Source: Pseudomonadota bacterium
GTDB lineage: Bacteria > Pseudomonadota > Alphaproteobacteria > Rhizobiales > Xanthobacteraceae
Length of the DNA stretch: 6,639 nt
NCBI GenBank assembly: GCA_023433965.1
Contig: JAEYTQ010000132.1
Coordinates: 1-6,639, forward strand
Reading direction: 5' to 3'
Part shown: positions 1 to 5,834 of the stretch, in pieces
How the letters are laid out: the number at the start of each line of letters is the position of its first letter
Position numbering within the stretch: the first letter of the stretch is position 1
Notes under the pieces: model-generated
The model's database searches: none
What the model was told of the DNA's origin: nothing
What the model saw: the letters and a program-made list of their open reading frames with translations, nothing else
Position numbers and translations under genes: made by a program

Positions 1-239
1 GGGTGGTGCCGGTGCATCCGGGCGCGGTCAAAGCCCTGAAGGAAGCCGGGCATTGGAGCGATGCCCAGGAGGCGCACAACAACCAGCTGATCAAGCGCCA
101 GGAGGTGCTCGGCGCGGCGTGGGCCGATTACGGCAAATCCAATCCGCCATCGGACGACAAGGCGTTTCTCGACGGCTGGATGAAGGTGCGGGCGGCCGCG
201 CTGGCCAAAGCCGGCATGCCGAACGGGTTCGAGGAATAG
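1..239 (+). CDS. TAXI family TRAP transporter solute-binding protein, C-terminal fragment
   Basis: This is the 3' end of a gene that begins before the window; 78 complete codons are readable from base 3 and it stops with TAG at 237-239. The visible residues open with VPVHPGA, which matches the conserved HPGA-type motif near the C-terminus of TAXI solute receptors (the periplasmic subunits of one TRAP transporter class). About 70 mostly helical, charged residues follow, ending in GMPNGFEE; this is a longer tail than I recall for compact TAXI proteins. The protein would bind the substrate in the periplasm and hand it to the fused permease encoded 221 bases downstream on the same strand, which strongly supports the call. 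The signal peptide and ligand pocket lie outside the window, so the substrate cannot be read directly. Some TAXI members bind glutamate or glutamine, which fits the glutaminase in this cluster. Confidence 0.8.
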   Translation, partial: VVPVHPGAVKALKEAGHWSDAQEAHNNQLIKRQEVLGAAWADYGKSNPPSDDKAFLDGWMKVRAAALAKAGMPNGFEE

Positions 240-266
240 AGCGAATGGGCACGCGCTCAACGCCAA

Positions 267-285
267 GAGGGAGGTGCGCTCCCTC
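267..285 (+). repeat. Hairpin downstream of the TAXI gene
   Basis: A perfect 7-bp stem (GAGGGAG at 267-273 pairing with CTCCCTC at 279-285) encloses a 5-base loop. It lies 27 bases after the stop codon of the solute-binding protein. No T-run follows, so it is not a classical intrinsic terminator; it could protect the 3' end of the upstream message or reduce read-through into the permease gene. The role is inferred. Confidence 0.4.
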
Positions 286-340
286 CCCCCGCGTGCGCGG
301 AGTGTATCTCCACGGTGGGACAAACCCCCGGAGGAAATAG

Positions 341-387
341 CCCTCACCCGGCGCTACGCGCCGACCTCTCCCCACGCGGGAGAGGTT
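341..387. repeat. REP-like palindromic intergenic repeat (two adjacent hairpins)
   Basis: Two perfect hairpins stand side by side: GGCGC-TAC-GCGCC at 350-362, and a 9-bp stem ACCTCTCCC/GGGAGAGGT at 364-372 and 378-386 with a 5-base loop. The block resembles a dispersed repeat that I recall between genes in Bradyrhizobium and Rhodopseudomonas genomes. A related, shorter hairpin lies at 4418-4444 in this window. Together with the hairpin at 267-285, it fills the 221-base space between the solute-binding protein and permease genes. There it may lower downstream expression or stabilise the upstream mRNA. Confidence 0.6.
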
Positions 388-460
388 AAGCGCGCAGCCC
401 GAGCGATTCAAACAACTGCCGTTTGCCTAATTCGCGTTCACAAGCCCACCCGCGGGACCG

Positions 461-2536
461 ATGATGTCTTCTTCCACCTCCACCGTCCCGCAAGACGCGC
501 CCAAGCGCGTCGTATTCGATGATCCTCATGGCGCAGCCGGCAACATGCAGGAGGCCGAAGTCACGCGCGTGCGCACGCTTCGCGGCATCTGGCGCTGGGC
601 GCTGGTCGCAGCGACGGCTGCAACCATCCTGCTCTGCATCAACCAGCAATTCTCGCTGCGCTTCTTCATCGGCTACACCCAGCTCAACACCGAGTATTTC
701 TACCTGCTGATCGCGTTGATGCTGCCCTTCACCTTCCTGATCTTTCCCGGCACGGAGCGCGCCCCGCTCGATCGCATTCCCTGGTATGACCTCGTCCTGT
801 TCGTCGCAACATTCGCGGCGGCGCTGATGCTGATGTCCAACATCCGCAAGGCGGCGGAAGCGGGTTGGGAATTCGGCGGCGCTCCGAACACCGTGACCGC
901 GGCGGGGCTCGTGATGTGGGCGTTGCTGATGGAGGCGCTGCGCCGCACCGGCGGCTGGAGCCTGCTTCTGAGCATTCTCCCCTTCACGGTCTATCCGCTG
1001 TTCGCCGAAGCCGGCTGGCTCGGACCGTTCCGCGGCACGCAATCGACGCTGGAGCAGGCGACCGCCTATCACGTGCTGTCAGGCGAAAGCCTGCTCGGCA
1101 TTCCCATTCAGGCCTTTGCCGACACCGTGATCGGCTTCCTCGTGTTCGGCACCGCGTTGATGATGACGGGAGCCGGAAAGTTCTTCATCAACCTCGCCTT
1201 CGCGCTGTGCGGCACCTTCCGCGGTGGCGCCGCCAAGGTCTGCATCTTCGCCAGCGGCCTGCTCGGGATGATGTCGGGCTCGATCATCTCCAACGTGCTC
1301 ACCGCCGGCACCATGACCATCCCGGTGATGAAGAAGAGCGGCTTCCGCTCCTCCTATGCGGCAGCCATCGAGGCCTGCGCCTCGACCGGCGCGGTGCTGG
1401 CGCCGCCGGTGATGGGCGCAACCGCGTTCGTGATCGCCCAGTTCCTCAACGTCAGCTACGCCGATGTCGCCCTCGCGGCGATCATTCCGGCCGTGCTCTA
1501 CTACATCGGCCTGTTCATGCAGGTGGACGCCTATGCCGCGCGTCACGGGCTGAAGGGCATTCCGCGCGCCGAACTGCCACGGGTCATGGATACGATCAAG
1601 GACGGCTGGTATTACGTCTTCGTCATCGCGCTCTTGATCGTGATGCTGCTCTACTTCAAGCGCGAGAGCCACGCGCCGTTCTATGCCACCGCGCTGCTCC
1701 TCGTGCTCAACCAGTTCTTCTCCAGGGACACACGCTGGACGTTCGCGACGATCGGTAAATTCCTCGAGGTCAACGGCCGCACCTTCGTCGAGCTCGTCGG
1801 CATCCTCGCCGGCTGCGGCCTCCTCATCGGCGCGTTCTCGATGACCGGCGTGGTGTCGAGCCTTGCAAACGACCTCGTGCACATCGCCGGTGACAATGCC
1901 TTCCTGCTGCTCGGCATGTGCGCCATCACCAGCCTCATCCTCGGGCTCGGGCTGACGACGACGGCCTGCTACATCTTCCTCGCCATCCTGGTCGCGCCTG
2001 CACTGGAGAAGCTCGGGCTCAACCGCATGGCGGTGCACATGTTCATCTTCTATTGGGGCATGCTGTCGTCGATTACCCCGCCGGTCGCCATCGCCTCCTT
2101 TGCCGCCGCGGGCATTGCCGGCTCGCCGGCGATGAAGACGGGCTGGGAATCGATGTGGGTCGGCAGCATCATCTATTTCCTCCCGTTCTTCTTCGTGCTC
2201 AACCCGGCGCTGGTGCTGCAAGGCCCGAGCCCCTATTTGGCAGCTCTCGGCCTGATGGGGCTTGCGGCGTTCGGCACCCTATTCATCTGCGGTGGCATCC
2301 AGGGCTACCAGGTCTTCGTCGGCAACCTCCGCGGCACGGGCGCACTGGAATGGCCCATTCGCGTGCTGCTCGTGATCGGCGGCTTCGTGGTGGCTACTCC
2401 CGGGGGCGGCATCATGCCGTTGTCGCAGATGCAGGTGACGCTGCTCGGCCTTGCGATAGTCGTGCCCACTGCCTTGCTCGCCCTCCTGCTCGTGCGCCGG
2501 CAGACCGTGGTACCCGACGGGTTGCGCGCACCCTGA
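461..2536 (+). CDS. TRAP transporter fused permease (DctQ/DctM fusion, TAXI type)
   Basis: A 691-aa inner-membrane protein that carries the small (DctQ-like) and large (DctM-like) TRAP membrane subunits on one chain, as is usual for TAXI systems; it would drive ion-coupled uptake of the substrate. A soluble N-terminus of about 43 residues is followed by some 16-19 hydrophobic segments, for example near residues 44-61, 78-96, 109-126, 222-246, 307-327, 443-467, 525-550 and 657-677. The DctM core spans roughly 220-585. Its signature stretches include RGGAAKV (254-260), SGLLGMMSGSIISNVLTAGT (265-284), ASTGAVLAPPVMGA (307-320) and SSITPPVAIASFAAAGIAG (536-554). The last 100 or so residues are a further hydrophobic tail. 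Two start codons are adjacent (461 and 464), with only a weak GGGA upstream at 454-457, so the choice is uncertain by one residue. The TAXI subunit gene lies upstream and the glutaminase gene follows after 21 bases, indicating an operon. Confidence 0.92.
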   Translation: MMSSSTSTVPQDAPKRVVFDDPHGAAGNMQEAEVTRVRTLRGIWRWALVAATAATILLCINQQFSLRFFIGYTQLNTEYFYLLIALMLPFTFLIFPGTERAPLDRIPWYDLVLFVATFAAALMLMSNIRKAAEAGWEFGGAPNTVTAAGLVMWALLMEALRRTGGWSLLLSILPFTVYPLFAEAGWLGPFRGTQSTLEQATAYHVLSGESLLGIPIQAFADTVIGFLVFGTALMMTGAGKFFINLAFALCGTFRGGAAKVCIFASGLLGMMSGSIISNVLTAGTMTIPVMKKSGFRSSYAAAIEACASTGAVLAPPVMGATAFVIAQFLNVSYADVALAAIIPAVLYYIGLFMQVDAYAARHGLKGIPRAELPRVMDTIKDGWYYVFVIALLIVMLLYFKRESHAPFYATALLLVLNQFFSRDTRWTFATIGKFLEVNGRTFVELVGILAGCGLLIGAFSMTGVVSSLANDLVHIAGDNAFLLLGMCAITSLILGLGLTTTACYIFLAILVAPALEKLGLNRMAVHMFIFYWGMLSSITPPVAIASFAAAGIAGSPAMKTGWESMWVGSIIYFLPFFFVLNPALVLQGPSPYLAALGLMGLAAFGTLFICGGIQGYQVFVGNLRGTGALEWPIRVLLVIGGFVVATPGGGIMPLSQMQVTLLGLAIVVPTALLALLLVRRQTVVPDGLRAP

Positions 2537-2547
2537 TTGCGTTGCAC

Positions 2548-2555
2548 AAAGGAGG
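2548..2555 (+). promoter_or_regulatory. Ribosome binding site of glsA
   Basis: AAAGGAGG is a near-perfect Shine-Dalgarno sequence just after the permease stop codon. Only two bases separate it from ATG 2558, which is tighter than usual. No other in-frame ATG occurs until the catalytic SMSK motif, and the TTG at 2537 lies upstream of the site, so it fixes the start at 2558. Confidence 0.65.
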
Positions 2556-2557
2556 CG

Positions 2558-4405
2558 ATGAAACCGCTCTCGCCTCTCGCAAATGCCTGGACCCGTTCGA
2601 AGCCGCCCTTGCTGCGGTTTCTGGACAATTGCCTCAACGAATTCTCTGCCGAAACCTCAGGCAGCGTTGCCGACTACATTCCGGAGCTGAGCAAGGCCGA
2701 CCCTGCCCATTTCGGTATCAGCCTCGCCACACTGGATGGCCATGTCTATGAAGTGGGCGACAGCCGGGCGCCCTTCACCATCCAATCGATGTCGAAACCC
2801 TTCGTATTCGCGCTGGCACTGGATCTGCTCGGCGCCGGCAGGGTCGAAGGCGCGATCGGCGTCGAGCCCTCCGGCGATCCCTTCAACTCGATCCGGCTCA
2901 ATTCAGAGAACCATCCGTTCAACCCGATGGTCAATGCCGGCGCGATCGCCTGCACCGGGCTGATCTACGACAGCAAGGGCGCGGACGCGTTCGAGCAGAT
3001 CCGCGCCGCGCTCAGTCGCTTTGCCGGACGCGATCTCGCGGTCGACGAGGCAGTCTACGCGTCCGAAAGCCAGACCGGCGACCGCAACCGCGCCATCGGC
3101 TACCTGCTCAAGACCAACGCGGTGATATCCGACGACGTCGCCGGCGTGCTCGACGTCTATTTCCGGCAATGCGCCGTGCTGGTCACCGCGCGGGACATCG
3201 CGGTGATGGCGGCAACGCTCGCCAATCGCGGCGTCAATCCGGTGACGGGCGAGCAGGTGCTGACGCCTTACGCGATCTCGCGAACGCTTTCGGTGATGAC
3301 CTCGTCGGGCATGTACGATTATGCCGGCGAATGGATCTACCGGATTGGAATCCCCGCAAAGAGCGGCGTCGGCGGCGGCATCCTTGCCGCCCTGCCCGCG
3401 CGTCTCGGGCTCGGCAGCTATTCGCCTAAGCTCGACAAGCACGGCAACAGCGTTCGCGGCATCAAGGTCTGCGAGGCGCTGTCCGCGCATTACGACCTGC
3501 ACATGCTGAACCGCAGCGACGACGCCCGCAACGCCGTGATCGCCGATTACGACATCGGCAAGAGCCCATCGCGCCGCGTGCGCCGCCCGCAGGAGCGCGA
3601 GATCTTGGCGGCACACGAGCAGGAGGTGCGGATCATCGAGCTGGTCGGCACGCTGTCGCTCTCCGCGGTGGATTACGTGTCGCGCCGGCTTGGCGGGCGG
3701 CCGCGGCCGCAATTCGTGATCTTCGATCTGCATCGCGTGACCTCGACCACCCGCGCCGGCGCGCGATTGGTCGCCGAAGCATTCGAAGAGCTTGCGGCAC
3801 TGAATGTGACCGTCGTGCTGTCGGGCGTTCGCCGCGCCTCCAAGGAATGGAACACGTTGCGGGAATGGACGGCCGAGCTGAAGAACGTCCGCGACTTCTA
3901 CCTGCTCGACGCCGCGATCGAATGGGCCGAGGACCAGATCGTGTATCGCTATGGCGGCTCGATCGATTTTCACGAAACCACCGAGCTTGCCGAGCAGCCC
4001 CTGCTGACGGGGCTGAGCGAGGAGGAGTTGACCGATCTCGCCTCGCTCTGCACCATCAGGACCTATCAATCCGGCGCGAAGATCCTGGCAACCGGCGATC
4101 CCGCCGATGCCCTGTACTTCCTTCGCAGCGGCGCGGTGCATGTCACCCTGCGCGACGGCGTACGGCTGGCGACGCTCACCGCCGGCATGGCATTCGGCGA
4201 GATGGCGCTGCTGGAGCCGACACGCTCGGCCGACGTGTTTGCCGACATGGCGGCCACGGCATTCGAGGTCCCGCTGAAGGATTTCCAGCGCTTCCGCAAG
4301 CAGCACCCGCGTGCCAGCGAATGCATCATGCGCAACCTGGCCCAGTTGCTCGCAGACCGCCTGATCGTCGCAAATGCGAAGGTGGATATTCTGACGTCGA
4401 CGTGA
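2558..4405 (+). CDS. glsA: Glutaminase A with C-terminal STAS and cyclic-nucleotide-binding domains
   Basis: A 615-aa cytoplasmic enzyme expected to hydrolyse L-glutamine to L-glutamate and ammonia; about twice the length of a plain bacterial glutaminase. Residues 20-320 form the serine-dependent beta-lactamase-like glutaminase domain. Visible catalytic and binding residues are Ser77 and Lys80 (SMSK), Asn127 (NAGAI), Glu170 and Asn177 (ESQTGDRN), Tyr201 (DVYF), Tyr253 (GMYDYAGEW) and Val271 (KSGVGGGI). The spacing of Glu170/Asn177 and Tyr253/Val271 equals that in human glutaminase. Residues 355-465 are a STAS domain in which the usual Asp-Ser before the conserved Gly reads Thr398-Arg399. Residues 484-600 are a CAP-like cNMP domain with the phosphate-binding cassette FGEMALLEPTRSADV (Glu548, Arg556, Ser557). 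No DNA-binding domain follows. It lies 21 bases after the TRAP permease, suggesting one transcript and a link between uptake and deamidation. Ligand gating is inferred from the domains. Confidence 0.93.
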   Translation: MKPLSPLANAWTRSKPPLLRFLDNCLNEFSAETSGSVADYIPELSKADPAHFGISLATLDGHVYEVGDSRAPFTIQSMSKPFVFALALDLLGAGRVEGAIGVEPSGDPFNSIRLNSENHPFNPMVNAGAIACTGLIYDSKGADAFEQIRAALSRFAGRDLAVDEAVYASESQTGDRNRAIGYLLKTNAVISDDVAGVLDVYFRQCAVLVTARDIAVMAATLANRGVNPVTGEQVLTPYAISRTLSVMTSSGMYDYAGEWIYRIGIPAKSGVGGGILAALPARLGLGSYSPKLDKHGNSVRGIKVCEALSAHYDLHMLNRSDDARNAVIADYDIGKSPSRRVRRPQEREILAAHEQEVRIIELVGTLSLSAVDYVSRRLGGRPRPQFVIFDLHRVTSTTRAGARLVAEAFEELAALNVTVVLSGVRRASKEWNTLREWTAELKNVRDFYLLDAAIEWAEDQIVYRYGGSIDFHETTELAEQPLLTGLSEEELTDLASLCTIRTYQSGAKILATGDPADALYFLRSGAVHVTLRDGVRLATLTAGMAFGEMALLEPTRSADVFADMAATAFEVPLKDFQRFRKQHPRASECIMRNLAQLLADRLIVANAKVDILTST

Positions 4406-4417
4406 GCGGCGACGTTT

Positions 4418-4444
4418 TTCACCTCTCCCGTCGGGAAAGGTGAA
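4418..4444. terminator. Imperfect hairpin between convergent genes, possible terminator/REP-like repeat
   Basis: TTCACCTCTCCC (4418-4429) pairs with GGGAAAGGTGAA (4433-4444), giving 11 of 12 pairs with one C-A mismatch. It starts 12 bases after the glsA stop and lies 24 bases beyond the MazG-like stop on the other strand. There is no T-run on the 3' side for either gene, so a classical terminator is not shown. Its core matches the CCTCTCCC...GGGAGAGG stem at 364-386, suggesting a member of the same repeat family placed between convergent genes. Confidence 0.5.
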
Positions 4445-4468
4445 GAGCGCCCGCGGCTCACACCCGAT

Positions 4469-4771
4469 CTACCGACTCGCGGCCTCGCCCAGCCTTCGCT
4501 TGATCTTCGCCGCGCTCTTGTCGAGCAGTTCGGACGGCGTTTGGCCGGTCGCTGCGCACAGGCAGGCCCAGTAGTAGATGACGTCGCCGAGTTCATCGAC
4601 GAGGCCGGCCTTGTCGAGCCAGTCGTCGCGCAGCAGCTTCTTGATGTGGTCGGCGACCTCGCCGGCTTCGCCGGAGAGGCCGAGCCCGAGATAGGACAGC
4701 CGCTCGTTGGACGGATGCTCGTCGACTTTCGCAATGCTCGCGGCCCAGGCCGCATATTCATCGATCGTCAT
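4469..4771 (-). CDS. MazG-like nucleotide pyrophosphohydrolase
   Basis: A protein of 100 aa (102 aa if the upstream ATG at 4777 is used) of the all-alpha NTP pyrophosphohydrolase superfamily, which cleaves nucleoside triphosphates to monophosphate and pyrophosphate and often cleans up non-canonical nucleotides. The metal-binding pattern is clear: GEAGEVADHIKK, with the first Glu pair at residues 35 and 38, then VDELGDVIYYW with Glu60 and Asp63 (numbered from the 4771 start). This is the compact single-domain form, much shorter than E. coli MazG. The start at 4771 was chosen because GAGGA at 4778-4782 sits six bases upstream of it but directly abuts the ATG at 4777. It lies just after the CMD-family gene on the same strand, so the two are probably co-transcribed. 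The exact nucleotide substrate cannot be told. Confidence 0.85.
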   Translation of the reverse strand: MTIDEYAAWAASIAKVDEHPSNERLSYLGLGLSGEAGEVADHIKKLLRDDWLDKAGLVDELGDVIYYWACLCAATGQTPSELLDKSAAKIKRRLGEAASR

Positions 4772-4777
4772 CGGCAT

Positions 4778-4782
4778 TCCTC
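4778..4782 (-). promoter_or_regulatory. Ribosome binding site deciding the MazG-like start
   Basis: On the minus strand GAGGA is followed immediately by ATG (4777-4775) and, after CCG, by a second in-frame ATG (4771-4769). The six-base spacing to the second ATG is normal, while zero spacing to the first is not, so initiation at 4771 is favoured. Confidence 0.5.
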
Positions 4783-4797
4783 GCCGCTTGCGTCTGT

Positions 4798-5325
4798 TCA
4801 GCCCACCACTTCGGTAACGGGCTGGAGATCGATCTCGAAGGTCTCCAGGAATTTCGACGTCATGATGTAGAAGCCGACCGAGAGCTGCAATTCCACCAAA
4901 GCGCCCGGCGTCAGCTTCGACGCGATCGCCTTGAAGGTCGCGTCCGTCGGCTTTTTCAGCTTCACGATCTCATCGGTGAACGCGAGCGCGGCGCGCTGCA
5001 CCTCGTCGAAGCAGGTCGCGGACTGCCAGTTTTCGAGCGCTTCGTTCTGCTCATCGGTGACGCCGACATTCTTGCCGATGCGCTTGTGCGCGATGATTTC
5101 GTAGGGCGCCTCGCACAGGATGCCGGTGCGCGTGATCGCGAGCTCGCGGACGACGGGATCGAGCTCCCCCTTGTGGCGGATCGCGCCGCCGAGGCGGCAA
5201 TACTGCTCGAAATAGCTCGGCGAGTGCGCCATCATGCGGAAGATGTTGGCGTTGCGGTTCTTGTCGAGGATTTCGCGGGTCCGGTCGGAGGCCTTGGAAG
5301 TGTCGCTGTAATCGATGCGGGCCAT
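4798..5325 (-). CDS. Carboxymuconolactone decarboxylase / AhpD-like family protein
   Basis: A 175-aa cytoplasmic, all-helical protein of the CMD/AhpD superfamily. The family core is visible at residues 55-85: LDPVVRELAITRTGILCEAPYEIIAHKRIG, carrying the typical Glu61, Cys71, Tyr75-Glu76 and His80. The AhpD redox pair Cys-x-x-Cys is absent: Pro74 stands where the second Cys would be. An alkylhydroperoxidase-type disulfide activity is therefore unlikely, and a decarboxylase-like or unknown activity is more plausible. The second half (FDEVQRAALAFTDEIV, then TPGALVELQLSVGFYIMTSKFLETFEI) matches the usual C-terminal helices of the family. An AGGA motif lies about six bases upstream of the ATG at 5325. 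The MazG-like gene follows on the same strand. The real substrate cannot be read from sequence; many relatives are annotated only by family. Confidence 0.87.
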   Translation of the reverse strand: MARIDYSDTSKASDRTREILDKNRNANIFRMMAHSPSYFEQYCRLGGAIRHKGELDPVVRELAITRTGILCEAPYEIIAHKRIGKNVGVTDEQNEALENWQSATCFDEVQRAALAFTDEIVKLKKPTDATFKAIASKLTPGALVELQLSVGFYIMTSKFLETFEIDLQPVTEVVG

Positions 5326-5600
5326 GATTTTCCTGAAGTTTTCCCTGAGTTTTTGATGCTTTTTGTCGTTGCCGGCGACAGGCTCTCGAAACTCTATTCC
5401 CGCGCCGACGCAGGAGCAACATCATCGAGTCAAATTGCCGCCGCATTGCTGATCGACCCTGAGACAATCGATATTCGCTGCGTGGGGACAAATCGCGGCG
5501 AGTGCTCGATGAGTGGGGTGTTCCGAGTAAAAATCAATTGGCCGGCTTTGCGCTTCACCGCGCATCGACGAGTCACGCCCAAGTCTAGGGAGAAAATGGC
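5326..5600. other. Divergent intergenic region
   Basis: These 275 bases separate the divergently read CMD-family gene and the 33-aa ORF, so promoters for both should lie here. The stretch is less GC-rich than the genes, with short T-runs near 5351-5365 on the plus strand. I could not identify a convincing -35/-10 pair, operator or RNA structure by eye. An 82-codon plus-strand reading frame (5356-5604) crosses it but has no ribosome site and mixed codon use. Confidence 0.4.
5587..5592 (+). promoter_or_regulatory. Ribosome binding site of the 33-aa membrane ORF
   Basis: AGGGAG lies eight bases before the ATG at 5601, a normal position for a Shine-Dalgarno sequence. It is one of the main reasons to regard the short ORF as real. 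Confidence 0.55.
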
Positions 5601-5702
5601 ATGAAGGAAGCCACCAAGGGGGCGGCCTCGGGAGCGCTTGCGCATATGCTGGCGGTGACCGCGATGCTCGTCATCGCCAGCATCTTGTTCTACGGGCGTT
5701 AG
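5601..5702 (+). CDS. Small single-pass membrane protein (33 aa), unknown function
   Basis: A short ORF of 33 codons with a well-placed AGGGAG ribosome site and a TAG stop at 5700-5702. Residues 1-11 are polar and small (Lys2, Glu3, Lys6). Residues 12-32 are one unbroken hydrophobic stretch, including HMLAVTAMLVIASILFYG, and the chain ends in Arg33. This predicts one transmembrane helix, probably with the N-terminus in the cytoplasm because both lysines are there. Codon use is GC-rich at third positions like the neighbouring genes. It stands alone: the CMD-family gene is divergent and the DUF35 gene converges on it, with a palindromic repeat right after its stop. I do not recognise the family. 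Similar tiny membrane proteins often bind larger membrane complexes, but nothing here identifies a partner. Confidence 0.6.
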   Translation: MKEATKGAASGALAHMLAVTAMLVIASILFYGR

Positions 5703-5719
5703 TTCGAGTTCGAGAGTTT

Positions 5720-5828
5720 TCGTCATTCCGGGGTGGTGTCTCCTGGGACCGCGCTTGCGCGGTCCTGACAGCGCCAGGCCCAGAATACCCGTTCCAGGCT
5801 CGGTCCTATGACCGCCCCCGAATGACGA
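5720..5828. repeat. Palindromic intergenic repeat (CGTCATTCCGGGG type) with internal hairpin
   Basis: The element is bounded by 14-base inverted ends, TCGTCATTCCGGGG at 5720-5733 and CCCCCGAATGACGA at 5815-5828, matching at 13 of 14 positions. Inside lies the perfect palindrome GGACCGCGCTTGCGCGGTCC at 5746-5765, a strong hairpin, plus a repeated CCAGGC word near 5774 and 5794. The ends resemble a dispersed intergenic repeat that I recall from Bradyrhizobium-group genomes. It fills the gap between two convergent genes and ends six bases before the DUF35 stop codon, so it may also serve as a bidirectional terminator. No transposase is present; it could be a non-autonomous mobile element. Confidence 0.7.
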
Positions 5829-5834
5829 ATCCTG

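Noticed and set aside
1079..2221. 380-codon open frame on the minus strand across the permease gene
   Set aside because: The translation is a low-complexity mix of Glu, Asp, Arg, His and Gly, the usual mirror of a hydrophobic GC-rich coding strand; no ribosome site or domain.
2537..2557. Upstream TTG start for the glutaminase directly after the permease stop
   Set aside because: The strong AAAGGAGG site lies downstream of this TTG and serves ATG 2558; the extra seven residues include no conserved sequence.
1918..2751. 277-codon plus-strand frame overlapping the permease and glutaminase genes
   Set aside because: It is a frame-shifted reading of both genes with Arg/His/Pro-rich sequence and no domain; the permease and glutaminase frames carry all family motifs.
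2903..4306. 467-codon open frame on the minus strand across the glutaminase gene
   Set aside because: It is antisense to a gene with full domain matches, its translation is rich in Arg, His, Ala and Gly with no recognisable domain, and such frames are expected opposite GC-rich genes.
4418..4444. Classical rho-independent terminator for glsA
   Set aside because: The stem is good but no T-run follows it on the plus strand (the T-run precedes it), so it was listed only as a possible terminator and repeat.
5086..5604. Plus-strand frame through the CMD-family gene that ends in an ATGA overlap with the 33-aa ORF
   Set aside because: The first part is antisense to the CMD gene. The remaining 82 codons from ATG 5356 lack a ribosome site, show mixed third-position bases and resemble no family. 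The ATGA overlap is suggestive but can arise by chance.
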